From Zoogloeaceae bacterium (lineage in GTDB: Bacteria > Pseudomonadota > Gammaproteobacteria > Burkholderiales > Rhodocyclaceae): a stretch of 64,000 nt of DNA. Shown here in pieces: positions 22,914 to 32,257 of this stretch. The translations under genes and the position numbers were made by a program. Under the pieces are notes generated by a model. It was not told the DNA's origin. It made no database searches and saw only the letters and a list, made by a program, of their open reading frames with translations. Location: assembly GCA_024235655.1 (NCBI GenBank), contig JACKLY010000002.1, positions 1 to 64,000 of the forward strand. The letters are read 5' to 3'. How positions within the stretch are numbered: position 1 is the first letter of the stretch; the number at the start of each line of letters is the position of its first letter.

Positions 22914-23785
22914 TTTTTCACCCGGTCGAAATGAACAATGGCGCGCCCGTCGCTGATCTTCTTCGGCTCGCCTTTCCAGGCATGGCCGTAAACCACCTCG
23001 AAGGTCGCCGGCAAACGCTCATCTTGCGCGAGCGCCAGATAGGCCTTCCTTGCCTGCTGCCAGACAGTGCGGCCCATTAAACCCTTGCGGCGGCCATGCA
23101 TGGCGCAGCCGTCGCCAGACGCACGCAGTTCGGCAACCAGATCGTCAAAGCTGGCGTAGGTCAGGGTCAGCACTTCCATGTCCATCACCGGCTCGGCGAA
23201 GCCGCATTCAACCAGCATGTCGCCAAGATCATGCATGTCGGCAAAACGCTGGGTATGGGCATAGCCATCGTTGAATGCCGAACTCAGTTCGCGCAAGGTA
23301 TCCGGGCCGAAGGTGGAAAACATGAACAACCCGCCGGTTTCCAGCGTACGGCACACTTCGCGCAGGGCCGGGCGCGGCTCCTCCAGCCAGTGCAGGAGCA
23401 GGTTCGACCAGACCAGGCCGAAGCCGGCGCTGTGAAAAGGGAGTTGCTGCGCATCGGCCAAGGCGAGCGCGGCCGATTGCGGCTTCAGGAAAGGCATCAG
23501 ACGCCCGAGCAGGCCTTTTTCACGCCGTCCGGCTCGCAGCATCGGCTCGCAGAAATCAGCACCGACCAACAGGGCATCACGATAACGCTCGCGCAGGGCA
23601 GTCAGGGATGATCCGGTACCGCAGCCGAGATCAAGACAGCGTTGCGGGTCGATCCGCACATAATCGAGCCGCTCCAGCATGCGCCGGTCGACTTCGCGGG
23701 TAATGAATGCTGAAGTTTCGTAGTGCCCGGCAACCCGTGCAAAGTTTCGCCGAACCTGACGGGCGTCAACGAAAGGCGTTGTCAC
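22910..23785 (-). CDS. bioC: Malonyl-ACP O-methyltransferase BioC
   Basis: 291 aa. SAM-dependent methyltransferase that caps malonyl-ACP to start pimelate synthesis for biotin. SAM motif I is CLDLGCGTGSSLTAL; later motifs are DAQQLPFHSAGFGLVWSNLLLHW and LETGGLFMFSTFGPDTLREL, the latter highly characteristic of BioC. The start (MTTPFVDARQVRRNFARVAGHYE) is typical. The gene follows bioB by 9 nt in the same operon. Confidence 0.93.
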   Translation of the reverse strand: MTTPFVDARQVRRNFARVAGHYETSAFITREVDRRMLERLDYVRIDPQRCLDLGCGTGSSLTALRERYRDALLVGADFCEPMLRAGRREKGLLGRLMPFLKPQSAALALADAQQLPFHSAGFGLVWSNLLLHWLEEPRPALREVCRTLETGGLFMFSTFGPDTLRELSSAFNDGYAHTQRFADMHDLGDMLVECGFAEPVMDMEVLTLTYASFDDLVAELRASGDGCAMHGRRKGLMGRTVWQQARKAYLALAQDERLPATFEVVYGHAWKGEPKKISDGRAIVHFDRVKK

Positions 23786-23794
23786 GCGCTGCGC

Positions 23795-24790
23795 TCAGAT
23801 CGGGCGCAGGCCCAGCTTGGCAAACAAGGCTTCGTCACGATCCACATCGGGGTTACCAGTGGTCAGCAGGCGGTCGCCATAGAACATGGAATTGGCACCC
23901 GCCATGAAACACAGCGCCTGCAGCTCGTCACTCATCGCCTCGCGGCCGGCCGACAGGCGTACGAAGGAAGTTGGCATGGTGATGCGGGCGGCGGCTATGG
24001 TGCGTACGAACTCGAAGTTGTCCACGCCCTTGGCTGCGGCCATTGGCGTACCGGGAATGGCCACCAGATTGTTGATCGGCACCGACTCGGGCGCCGGGTT
24101 CAGATTGGCCAGCTGAACAATCAGCGCCGCGCGGTTTTTGCGCGATTCGCCCATGCCGATGATGCCGCCGGAGCAGACATTGATACCGGCCTTGCGCACT
24201 TCACCAATGGTGTCGATACGATCCTGCTGGGTATGCGTGGTGATGACCTGACCGTAGAATTCAGCCGCGGTATCCAGATTGTGGTTGTAATAATCAAGGC
24301 CGGCGTCGGCCAGTTTTTCCGCTTGACCTTCGCGCAGCATACCGAGCGTCACACACGTCTGCAGCCCCAGCGCCTTGACCTCGCGGATCATCTCCAGCAC
24401 CGGCTCCAGATCCTTTTCCTTCGGGCCGCGCCAGGCAGCCCCCATGCAGAAACGGGAGGCCCCTTTGGCCTGCGCGGCCTTGGCAGCAGCCACCACATCT
24501 TCAACCGGCATCAACTTTTCGCGCTCCAGCTCGGTCTTGTTGCGTGCCGACTGCGAACAATAGCCGCAATCTTCGGAACAGCCACCGGTCTTGACCGAAA
24601 TCAGCGTCGAGCGTTGAATCTCGTTGGCATCGAAATGCTCACGGTGCACCTGCTGGGCGCGCCACACCAAATCCATGAAAGGCAGATTGAACAGTGCCTC
24701 GACATCAGCGACACTCCAGCATGAAGATCCTGTCGGGCTAGCGGCAGAAGCTGGGGAGCAGGAATTCAGTGTTTGAGGAATTGCGTTCAT
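23795..24790 (-). CDS. bioB: Biotin synthase
   Basis: 331 aa. Radical-SAM enzyme inserting sulfur into dethiobiotin. The radical-SAM triad is in CSEDCGYCSQSARNKTELE, and SVKTGGC precedes it; GASRFCMGAAWRGP, YNHNLDTAAEFYGQVITTHTQQDR and CSGGIIGMGES are standard BioB blocks (including ligands of the auxiliary [2Fe-2S] cluster). The N-terminal 30 residues are a Ser/Ala-rich extension. First gene of the bioB-bioC operon and divergent from comF. Confidence 0.97.
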   Translation of the reverse strand: MNAIPQTLNSCSPASAASPTGSSCWSVADVEALFNLPFMDLVWRAQQVHREHFDANEIQRSTLISVKTGGCSEDCGYCSQSARNKTELEREKLMPVEDVVAAAKAAQAKGASRFCMGAAWRGPKEKDLEPVLEMIREVKALGLQTCVTLGMLREGQAEKLADAGLDYYNHNLDTAAEFYGQVITTHTQQDRIDTIGEVRKAGINVCSGGIIGMGESRKNRAALIVQLANLNPAPESVPINNLVAIPGTPMAAAKGVDNFEFVRTIAAARITMPTSFVRLSAGREAMSDELQALCFMAGANSMFYGDRLLTTGNPDVDRDEALFAKLGLRPI

Positions 24791-24864
24791 GGATAGTCAC
24801 CTGAAGAAAGACGGGGCTGGCACCGGAACCGACAGAACAACCACTCCGTACCGATGCGTATGGC

Positions 24865-24876
24865 TCATAATTATGA
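24865..24876. promoter_or_regulatory. AT-rich palindrome in the bioB-comF divergent region
   Basis: A 12-bp perfect palindrome TCATAATTATGA lies 75 nt upstream of bioB and 23 nt upstream of comF. It does not match the E. coli BirA operator or the BioR box as I know them. Possible operator; no factor assigned. Confidence 0.3.
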
Positions 24877-24898
24877 ATAATTGCTGAAGCAGCGCCAA

Positions 24899-25636
24899 AT
24901 GTCAATTCTAGCCGAAAAGCTGGAGGGCTTCCGAAACGCACTGATCAACGCCGTGCTGCCACAGGATTGCCTGCTTTGCGCCAGCCCATCCGGCAGCGAA
25001 CTGCTCTGCGCTGATTGCCTGGCCGACCTGCCGCAGCTACCTGTAACGTGCTGCCCGCGCTGCGCCTTGCCATCTCCCTTGGGCGAAATCTGCGGCCGCT
25101 GCCAGCGCCACCCGCCAGCGTTTGATGCATTGATTGCAGCCTTTCCCTATGCCTTTCCCATCGATCGCATGATCCAGCGTTTCAAATACGGGCAGCAACT
25201 GGCCCTCGCCGGATGGTTCGGCCGACAACTGGCTGCTTGCTGTAATCGTTACATCCAGTCCCCGACCCCGGCACAGCAAATGTTTGACCTGATTATCCCG
25301 ATGCCCTTGCACAAAAACCGGCTGGCCGAACGCGGGTTCAACCAGGCTATGGAAATATCGCGGCAACTGTCGCACGACCTGGCCGTACCCATCGCCAACC
25401 ATATCTGCACGCGCACCCGCGATACCGCACCACAAGAGGGGTTAAGCCTGAAGGAGCGGCGCCGCAACCTGAAAGCCGCATTTGCCTGCAATACCGACCT
25501 CAGAGGCAAGCACGTACTGCTCGTTGATGATGTCGTCACCACCGGTGCCAGCATCGGTGAATGCGCCCGCACCCTGCGCCTGCATGGCGCTGCACACATT
25601 ACCGTAGCCACCGTGGCGCGCACCCTGCTCGACTGA
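24899..25636 (+). CDS. comF: ComF family phosphoribosyltransferase-like protein
   Basis: About 245 aa from ATG 24899 (a TTG at 24881 would add six residues). N-terminal zinc-finger cysteines: CLLCASP, CADC, CPRCALP and CGRCQRHPP. The C-terminal phosphoribosyltransferase domain has the PRPP loop VLLVDDVVTTGASI and the family segment PMPLHKNRLAERGFNQAMEISR. ComF proteins are linked to DNA uptake in naturally competent bacteria; their enzymatic role is unproven. Divergent from bioB. Confidence 0.92.
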   Translation: MSILAEKLEGFRNALINAVLPQDCLLCASPSGSELLCADCLADLPQLPVTCCPRCALPSPLGEICGRCQRHPPAFDALIAAFPYAFPIDRMIQRFKYGQQLALAGWFGRQLAACCNRYIQSPTPAQQMFDLIIPMPLHKNRLAERGFNQAMEISRQLSHDLAVPIANHICTRTRDTAPQEGLSLKERRRNLKAAFACNTDLRGKHVLLVDDVVTTGASIGECARTLRLHGAAHITVATVARTLLD

Positions 25637-25681
25637 CTAGGGCAGAATGTCGGCTTCGCCCTTGCTGCCCGACGTCACCCC

Positions 25682-27397
25682 ATGCTCCTGATCTGTTCCA
25701 GAATCAGCCTTGCTTCACTCCTGCTGGCGCTGACGCTGCCCTTTCTCGGCGCCCACCACCGCTTGCCTATCGCCACCTTTCATCAGGAGTGGCTGGCAGC
25801 CACGCTTGGCTTGACCGCCCTGCTGGCGCTTGTTCTTGGCAGCACACGGAATACCGGGAACACCTGGGCGATTCCCAGGCTTGCCCTGCTCCCTCTGGCA
25901 TTTATCGTCCTCGCCTGGCTGCAATTCGCAAGCGGCATGGATGTGCTGTACGAGAGCATTGTCCTGCTTTCGCTCTATCTGGCCTGGGCTTTCCTGCTCA
26001 TGCTGACCGCAGCCAGTCTCTTACAGACACTGGGGCGGGATCTGTTCGCCAGTGCGCTGGCCTGGAGCCTGCTTGCCGGCGCCTTGCTGCTCGCGGCCAC
26101 CGGCGCGCTCCAGCACTGGGTGACATGGATCGGCCTGCCCTACATTTTTCCCAGCAGCACGCTGATCGGTAATATCGCCCAGGCCAACAGTTTTGCCGAT
26201 TACCTGTGGATCGGCATCGCCTGTGCGCTGTATCTGTTTGCCATCGGGAAAATCCCATACCCGGCTGCCCTTGCTGCCATCACCCCTTTGCTTGCACTGT
26301 CGTTGCTCTCGGGATCCCGAAGCGTCTATTTTTATGCAATGGCACTCAGCATCTGGCTTGGTCTCTGGGCTGCCACGGCGCATGGCCTGATGCGCCGGCG
26401 TTTGCTTCTCTCGGCGATTGGCCTGCTCCCTTTGCTATTCCTTGTGCAGTGGCTGAGCGGACTGCAGGGCTCCAGCATTTCCAGCGCCCAGCGACTTGTC
26501 GAACAGGGCTCATATGACCCGGTTCGCCTGACGCTGTGGCGTGCGGCCATTGAAATCTTTCTCGAGCAGCCACTGCTCGGCGCCGGTTTTGACAGCTTTT
26601 CACGCATGTTTTATGCACGGATCCAGCACTTCCCGATCAATGGCGCGGGCATTCCTGAACATTCGCACAACCTGCTTACTGAATTGCTCGCTGAATTCGG
26701 TCTGGCCGGCTGCCTGCTGCTGCTCGTCGCACTGATTTACTGGCTGATCAAACTGCGGCCGCGTTCTGACACCACAAAATTCCTGACACTGGGCATCCTG
26801 CTTATTCCCGGCATCCATTCAATGCTGGAATATCCCTTGTGGTACGCCCACTTCCTGGCCGTGGCCGTGGTGGCACTATCGCTTGGCGATGATCGCCCCT
26901 GGCTGATTCATATCGGCTTGCGCCACCGCCTGATGGCCACCGCCATCGTGCTCGCCGGACTGCTCACGCTGTTCAACCTGCGCACCGACTACATTGAGCT
27001 GGAGAATGCGGCTCAGGGGCATTCCTACGAAAGCCGGCTGATCAGCGCCGAGGAGCAACGGGAAAGCCTGCTCCGGATTTACACCCATTCCTTGTTACGC
27101 CCCTACGCCGCGCTGCAATTTGCCGCAAGAATGCCGATCGAGTCACAGGATCTGAAGCTGCGCATTGAACTGATGCGTGAGGCGCGGCATTTCTCACCAA
27201 TCCGGCAAGCCCTGTTCCGCGAGGCTGCGCTGCTGCAACTGGATGGTCAGCAGGAAGCCGCACGCCAGCAACTACAGCAGGCCATGCGCAGCTACCCGAA
27301 CGAGATTCCGGCAACACTCCGTTTGTTCAGGGAACTTGAGCAATCGGAGCCGGCACTGGCGCCCCTGATTGCACAACTGGATCAGCGCAGTTTCTGA
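25682..27397 (+). CDS. pglL: PglL/PilO-type O-oligosaccharyltransferase (Wzy superfamily)
   Basis: 571 aa with about a dozen predicted membrane helices, then a large soluble C-terminal domain (residues about 430-571) with helical-repeat character. The N-terminal signature LPFLGAHHRLPIATFHQEW and the periplasmic motif GAGIPEHSHNLLTELLAEFG are typical of PglL-family enzymes that transfer lipid-linked glycans to Ser/Thr of pilins and other proteins; the related WaaL ligases are the alternative. Its 3' end overlaps the 3' end of mshN by 16 nt in convergent orientation. By context, a target among the MSHA pilins is plausible but inferred. Confidence 0.85.
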   Translation: MLLICSRISLASLLLALTLPFLGAHHRLPIATFHQEWLAATLGLTALLALVLGSTRNTGNTWAIPRLALLPLAFIVLAWLQFASGMDVLYESIVLLSLYLAWAFLLMLTAASLLQTLGRDLFASALAWSLLAGALLLAATGALQHWVTWIGLPYIFPSSTLIGNIAQANSFADYLWIGIACALYLFAIGKIPYPAALAAITPLLALSLLSGSRSVYFYAMALSIWLGLWAATAHGLMRRRLLLSAIGLLPLLFLVQWLSGLQGSSISSAQRLVEQGSYDPVRLTLWRAAIEIFLEQPLLGAGFDSFSRMFYARIQHFPINGAGIPEHSHNLLTELLAEFGLAGCLLLLVALIYWLIKLRPRSDTTKFLTLGILLIPGIHSMLEYPLWYAHFLAVAVVALSLGDDRPWLIHIGLRHRLMATAIVLAGLLTLFNLRTDYIELENAAQGHSYESRLISAEEQRESLLRIYTHSLLRPYAALQFAARMPIESQDLKLRIELMREARHFSPIRQALFREAALLQLDGQQEAARQQLQQAMRSYPNEIPATLRLFRELEQSEPALAPLIAQLDQRSF

Positions 27398-28524
27398 TCG
27401 ACCAGCGCCTGCAGATCCGGCGTCAACGTACCGGCAGCCCGGGCACGCAGGAAGGCATCGCGAGCATCCGCGGCCTGATTGCCGGCCTCCAGCGCCAGGC
27501 CGAGACCAAGCCACCAGCGCCCTTCAGCTGGCGACTGCTGTGCCGCCTTGCGGTAGAGCTCGGCGGATTCGCGAGGGCGCTGCAAGCGATACTGGACCAG
27601 ACCAAAGAAACCCAGGTAGTCAGCATTGCTCAAGGCATGGGGCAATGACCGTTGCAGGGTCTGTGCAGCGCCGTCAAGATTGTTTTTTTCCACCTGCAAG
27701 CGCGCCAGTGACATGGCCCAGCCAATCTGCGCAGGTTGCGCCGCAATGCCTTCTGCAAGAATCGCCGCCGCTTCGTCATAGTTGCGCTGCTCGATCAGCA
27801 GACGCGCCAGCAACTGGCGCGCCGCCGTATGGCCGCCATCCTGCTGCAGCCCGTGCAGCAACAGTTCGATGGCCTCGGGCACCCGTGCGCCATTGACCAG
27901 GGCAAGGGCACGCTGATAATCCTGCTCGGCACGCTCGCGACCGCTGCGCGCCTGTGGCACCTGCTTTTCGACCGTTCCCGGCGATAGCTTCACCGGCGCT
28001 TCCGGCTTGGTTGTTATCGCCGGCGGCGTCGCAACCACCGGGGCCGGGGCTGGCTTCGGACTGGGCGCAGCCACTGCAGGCGACACCTGCGGTGACGCTG
28101 CGATCGGCATTTTGGCAGCTACTGGCGCCTTGCTTTCCGCCACAGACGAAGGCAACTGATCGAGTACGGCAGAAAGCTTCATGCCGCTTTCGTCATCCAC
28201 CGACACTCGCGCATCCTCGGCGGCAGGCCCCGGAACCGTCGCAGCACTTGGTTCAGGCACGGTATAGATCGGCGCCGGGGCGGGCACAGGTGCAGCCACC
28301 GGGGTGGCAACGGGGGCAGACGCCACCGGCACCATCGATTGCTGTTGATAAAACCACCCGCCAAGCAAAGCGACAAAAACCACGACCACTGCCGGCACCA
28401 GCCACCGGCCATGCCCCGGCGATGCCGCAGCCGGCAACGGCCGCACTTCCCGGTGCAAACGCCCGCGCACGGTTTCCTCGCGCCGACCATCGAGGTCCTT
28501 GAGCATCTGGTTGATCAGGCTCAT
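27382..28524 (-). CDS. mshN: MSHA biogenesis protein MshN (TPR protein)
   Basis: 380 aa from ATG 28524 (MSLINQMLKDLDGRR). Short cytoplasmic segment, one membrane helix at about residues 44-68 (WLVPAVVVVFVALLGGWFY), a long Pro/Ala/Val-rich linker, then tetratricopeptide repeats to the end (AEQDYQRALALVNGARVPEAIELLLHGL onward). Matches MshN of MSHA loci, a periplasmic TPR factor needed for pilus assembly. Starts 11 nt after mshM; last gene of the locus. Confidence 0.9.
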   Translation of the reverse strand: MSLINQMLKDLDGRREETVRGRLHREVRPLPAAASPGHGRWLVPAVVVVFVALLGGWFYQQQSMVPVASAPVATPVAAPVPAPAPIYTVPEPSAATVPGPAAEDARVSVDDESGMKLSAVLDQLPSSVAESKAPVAAKMPIAASPQVSPAVAAPSPKPAPAPVVATPPAITTKPEAPVKLSPGTVEKQVPQARSGRERAEQDYQRALALVNGARVPEAIELLLHGLQQDGGHTAARQLLARLLIEQRNYDEAAAILAEGIAAQPAQIGWAMSLARLQVEKNNLDGAAQTLQRSLPHALSNADYLGFFGLVQYRLQRPRESAELYRKAAQQSPAEGRWWLGLGLALEAGNQAADARDAFLRARAAGTLTPDLQALVDQKLR

Positions 28525-28535
28525 ACGCTGCTGCC

Positions 28536-29363
28536 CTACCACCAGCCGGGCGAACCGGCACCCTCGGTATCTTTTGCAGCCCCGCTGACATGCCGGAACT
28601 TGATGAGCTGGCGTCCCTCACCAAATGCCGAGAGCAGTGCCTTGTGGGCGAGGATGTTGACCAGCCGTGGCGTCCCGCGCGATGCCCGGCGAATGGCTCT
28701 CAGGGCGCCTTGCGCAAATATCGGCTCGCCACGATAACCGGCAACCCGCAGGCGATGCTGCAGGTACAGGGCAATTTCTTCCTTGCCCAGCCCGGCCAGT
28801 TGTTGCGAAAAGGTAATCCGCTGCAGCAATTGCCGCACGGCAGGGTTACTCAGCTTCTGATCCAGTTCCGGCTGCCCGAACAGAACGATCTGGATCAATT
28901 TCCGTTTTTCCGTCTCCAGATTGGACACCAGGCGCAAGGCCTCCAGCGTTTCCAGCGGCATCGCCTGGGCCTCGTCGATGCACAGCACCACGCGCTTGTT
29001 GCTGCGCGCATAGTTCAACAGGCCGTGATTGATTTCTCGCAGCAGATGGTATTGGTCCTTCCCCGCCATCGAGCCCAGCCGCAATTCTTCTGCCAGCGCC
29101 AGCAACAGGGTCTGCGGATCCAGATTGGGGTTGGGCAGATAGGCCGTGACCACACCTTCCCCCAGTGATTGCAGCAGGCGCCGGCAGAGCAGCGTCTTGC
29201 CGGTACCAACCTCGCCGCTGATCTTGACGAAGCCCTCGCCGCACTGCAACGCCACCAGCAAGGTATTCAACGCCTCCTGATGACCGCGGGTAGAAAAAGT
29301 AAAACTGGTGTCCGGCGTAATCCCGAAGGGATATTCCGTCAGGCCAAAATGCTGCAGATACAA
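28536..29363 (-). CDS. mshM: MSHA biogenesis protein MshM (AAA+ ATPase, ExeA-like)
   Basis: 275 aa. AAA ATPase of the ExeA/GspA family: N-terminal YLQHFGLTEYPFGITPD, Walker A GEVGTGKT (residues 50-57), Walker B VVLCIDEAQAM, sensor IVLFGQPELD, and the end of the fold GTPRLVNILAHKALL. Unlike ExeA there is no C-terminal peptidoglycan-binding domain. Thought to help insert or position the secretin. Lies 13 nt after mshL. Confidence 0.93.
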   Translation of the reverse strand: MYLQHFGLTEYPFGITPDTSFTFSTRGHQEALNTLLVALQCGEGFVKISGEVGTGKTLLCRRLLQSLGEGVVTAYLPNPNLDPQTLLLALAEELRLGSMAGKDQYHLLREINHGLLNYARSNKRVVLCIDEAQAMPLETLEALRLVSNLETEKRKLIQIVLFGQPELDQKLSNPAVRQLLQRITFSQQLAGLGKEEIALYLQHRLRVAGYRGEPIFAQGALRAIRRASRGTPRLVNILAHKALLSAFGEGRQLIKFRHVSGAAKDTEGAGSPGWW

Positions 29364-29376
29364 AGCGTGCGCCCCC

Positions 29377-31182
29377 TCACTCTGGCCGGGGAAGGCGAAC
29401 CCTGGGATCCAGCGTTTCCATTCGGGTTCGCGTATCGAGCAGATCCTGCTTCCAGCTTTCTGCCCCCTGAATGATCGTCGGCTTGATCAGCACCACCAGT
29501 TCCCGCTTGCGCAAGGCGCCACCACGCTGCCCAAACAGCGCACCGATCCCCGGCTGCGAGGCAAGGCCGGCCAGGCCGTTGTTATCCCGGATCTGTTCCT
29601 GGCTCATCAGGCCGCCGATGGCCACGATGTAGCCATCCTGAACGCGGACAATGGCATCGGTTTCATTGATCGAGGAGGAGGCCAGCGGCAGGGTGAAGTT
29701 ACCGAGGGTGCCAAGGTCGATAGTTTTATTTTTTTCCTGCACCACCGTGACCGAGGGGTGCACATGCAGCAGCACATTGCCGTCTTCATCGATCTGCGGC
29801 GTCACGTCCAGCGCCACCCCGGAAAAGAAGGGCTGCAGGGTAATCGTCGGCGTCGTCACGTTGCTCGTACCGCTGCTGGTCGTGGTCGTGCTGATATTGG
29901 TCACGTAGTAATCGTCGGTACCCACCTTGAGCACGGCTTTCTGGTTATTGATGGTGGCCACACGCGGACTGGAGAGCACTTGCGTATCGCCCTGCGTTTC
30001 GAGGAAGGAGAGTAGCGCGGCGAAATTGGCCGTTTGCAGTGCAAGGCCGAAGAACCCCTTGCCGACAGCGTTTGCGGCAAGCGCACCGGCAACACCCGGC
30101 GTCACCGTGGCCGTTGTGCTCGCCGGGAATCCGCCCACCCCTGTGGAACCTGTAATGCCGCCAGCTGTGCCACTGATGGCACCGCTGGTATTCAGATTGG
30201 TTCCGGGCGAAATGTTGCCGTAGGCAAAGCGATTACTGGAGCCACCGAAATGCGCCCAGTTGACCCCGGTCTGATACGACTCGAACAAAGCGACTTCGAC
30301 AATCTTGGCCTCCAGCATCACCTGCCGCTCGACAATGACCTGGGTTGCCTTGAGATAGTTTTCCACCGAGCGGATATCCGCCGGCATGCCCTTGATCAGC
30401 ACCACCCCGGAATGCGGGCTGAGAATGACGCTACGCCCTTCGCCGCTGCCGACAATGGTCGTCAGGGCGGAACCGAGATCCTTCCAGAAATCGGCATCCG
30501 TTCGCGTCTGCACACTTGCGCTGTCACTGCTGCCCTGACTACTACCGCTGCCGCCAGCTGTTGGTACCGTCGCCCCGCCGCCGGTCGTGCCACTGGTACC
30601 ACCGCTTGAGCCGCCCGGGTTGACCACGCTTGGCGAACTCGAAGTCACCCGTGTATCGGTCACGCCCTGACGACGGCTGGACAGATAATTGATCTTGAAG
30701 ATCCGGGTCTGCAGCGTATTCGGCTGGATGAAAATACGCGACCCTTTGACATTGAAGTCATAGCCGTACATGTCGCGAATGGTTTCCAGCGCTTCACGCA
30801 CCGTCACGTTCTTCAGGTTGAGGGTGATCGTGCCGGCCACTTCCGGCGGCACCAGCATGCTGAAACGCGTGCCCGAAACAATGGCCATGAATACCTGCGC
30901 GGCAGGCGCCCCATTCACGGCGAGGTCGAAGCGATGTTCGGTGCCGGCCATGACACCACTACCCAGTTCCAGCGGCGGCATCATGGCCGCATTGATGGCA
31001 TCGTTACTTGCCGGCTTACCTGATGCCTCGGCATCCTTCATTTCCTGCGTGATACGGTCGAAGGTCTGTCCCGGTTTGCGTAGCGGGGTGCTGCAGCCAG
31101 AGATCAGCAGAACCAGCATCAAGGCGGCCAGCAGCCTGGCCGGAGAGGGCAATAACGGGAATGTTCGCGCAGTCATGGTCAT
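29377..31182 (-). CDS. mshL: MSHA secretin MshL
   Basis: 601 aa. Outer-membrane lipoprotein secretin: signal peptide with lipobox LLISGCSTP; an N-terminal STN-like domain (VSGTRFSMLVPPEVAGTITLNLKNVTVREALETIRDMYGYDF); a Ser/Gly/Thr low-complexity linker (residues about 190-225); an N1-type domain (VILSPHSGVVLIKGMPADIRSVENYLK); and the secretin core (VLSSPRVATINNQKAVLKVGTDDYYVTNIS, then the VPI-like GGLMSQEQIRDNNG). It forms the MSHA exit channel. The start overlaps mshK by 4 nt. Confidence 0.95.
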   Translation of the reverse strand: MTMTARTFPLLPSPARLLAALMLVLLISGCSTPLRKPGQTFDRITQEMKDAEASGKPASNDAINAAMMPPLELGSGVMAGTEHRFDLAVNGAPAAQVFMAIVSGTRFSMLVPPEVAGTITLNLKNVTVREALETIRDMYGYDFNVKGSRIFIQPNTLQTRIFKINYLSSRRQGVTDTRVTSSSPSVVNPGGSSGGTSGTTGGGATVPTAGGSGSSQGSSDSASVQTRTDADFWKDLGSALTTIVGSGEGRSVILSPHSGVVLIKGMPADIRSVENYLKATQVIVERQVMLEAKIVEVALFESYQTGVNWAHFGGSSNRFAYGNISPGTNLNTSGAISGTAGGITGSTGVGGFPASTTATVTPGVAGALAANAVGKGFFGLALQTANFAALLSFLETQGDTQVLSSPRVATINNQKAVLKVGTDDYYVTNISTTTTSSGTSNVTTPTITLQPFFSGVALDVTPQIDEDGNVLLHVHPSVTVVQEKNKTIDLGTLGNFTLPLASSSINETDAIVRVQDGYIVAIGGLMSQEQIRDNNGLAGLASQPGIGALFGQRGGALRKRELVVLIKPTIIQGAESWKQDLLDTRTRMETLDPRVRLPRPE

Positions 31183-31562
31183 TCCTTTTTGCGCCGTACA
31201 GCGCCCTTGGTGATATTCATTTTCTTGTCCACATCGGGCGTCAGGTAGAGATGCTCGATCCCGTCCGGCCCTTCCAGTACCACTTTGTTTTCCTTGATCA
31301 GGGTCAGCCGGGCTTCCCCCAGCTTTTGCCCAAGGCCTAGCACCTGCCCGTCCACCACGGCTGTCGGACGGCCATGCTGCGGCAATACGATTGAAGTCAG
31401 GCGATTGCCCCCGGCAGCGCCGGCATTGATCGCCTCGCCTGCAAGCATTGACTCCGGCGGTCGCGTCGGGTCTGCCCGCAACGGCGGCAAGGGCTGCAAT
31501 GTTTCAGCCAGCGCCCATGCCGGCAAAAGCATGGCGCATACGATAGCCGCCCGGAGACTCAT
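31179..31562 (-). CDS. mshK: MSHA biogenesis protein MshK
   Basis: 127 aa from ATG 31562, which overlaps the mshJ stop (ATGA); an in-frame ATG at 31574 would add four residues. Signal peptide (LRAAIVCAMLLPAWALA), then a short periplasmic protein with the DPTRPPE motif near residue 33 and a PilP/GspC-like strand pattern (LTSIVLPQHGRPTAVVDGQVLGLGQKLGEARLTLIKENKVVLEG). Probable periplasmic link between inner-membrane components and the secretin, in the manner of PilP. Overlaps mshL by 4 nt. Confidence 0.88.
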   Translation of the reverse strand: MSLRAAIVCAMLLPAWALAETLQPLPPLRADPTRPPESMLAGEAINAGAAGGNRLTSIVLPQHGRPTAVVDGQVLGLGQKLGEARLTLIKENKVVLEGPDGIEHLYLTPDVDKKMNITKGAVRRKKE

Positions 31563-32257
31563 ATTGCCAGCCATGCTTTCTCCGAACTCAGGGTATAGAC
31601 GGTCAGGGTCAGGACGGTCTTCGGATAATTGTTCACCGACAGTCGCACATCGCCCCACAACAGACGTTGTGGCGCCCGCTCCATCTGCCCCAGCCACTGA
31701 TAGAGATCGGCGTAGGTTCCTTCAAGCCGCAGTTCCACCCCATGCTTGTAGAGGCCGGGCTCGTCGGCGCCCTGCTGTTTCTCTGCCCCCGCTGCCGTTG
31801 CCGTGTCGGCATTCGTTGTGCGCGCGGCAAGATTCACGGGAGCCAGCGATTTCAGGCTGACCAGGCGCAGGCTGCTACTTGCCAGCATGCGCTCAAGCAA
31901 GGCATTCATCTGGGCCGGAGACACGAGGCGGCCTTCGACCTGCTTCAGTGCCGTCTCGGTGGCCGTCACTTCCGTACGCAGGCGCACCAACTCCGCCTTG
32001 TTGCCGGCATCCAGATCCACATTCATTTGCGTGCGCAAGGTCTGCAACTGATGCTCGCTGGTCTGCAGCTCTGCCTTGGCTTTATCTGCGAGCCCTTGTG
32101 CCACCCGCGTCTTTGCCAGCCGGGGTTCGACCAGCAGCGCATTGCCCAGCATCAGTACGCCGGCCACTGCCGCAACCGCCAGCAAGGCCTGCTCGCGTGG
32201 AGCGCGGGCCGTGTAGGCCTTGCCCAGGTTTTCCCACCACAGCTTGAGCGCGCTCAT
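31559..32257 (-). CDS. mshJ: MSHA biogenesis protein MshJ (PilO-like)
   Basis: 232 aa. One N-terminal membrane helix (ALLAVAAVAGVLMLGNALLV), a coiled-coil region (QGLADKAKAELQTSEHQLQTLRTQMN) and a C-terminal ferredoxin-like part (ELRLEGTYADLYQWLGQMERAPQRLLWGDVRLSV) typical of GspM/PilO-class alignment proteins. Part of the inner-membrane alignment complex with MshI and MshK. Start and stop both overlap neighbours by 4 nt. Confidence 0.9.
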   Translation of the reverse strand: MSALKLWWENLGKAYTARAPREQALLAVAAVAGVLMLGNALLVEPRLAKTRVAQGLADKAKAELQTSEHQLQTLRTQMNVDLDAGNKAELVRLRTEVTATETALKQVEGRLVSPAQMNALLERMLASSSLRLVSLKSLAPVNLAARTTNADTATAAGAEKQQGADEPGLYKHGVELRLEGTYADLYQWLGQMERAPQRLLWGDVRLSVNNYPKTVLTLTVYTLSSEKAWLAI

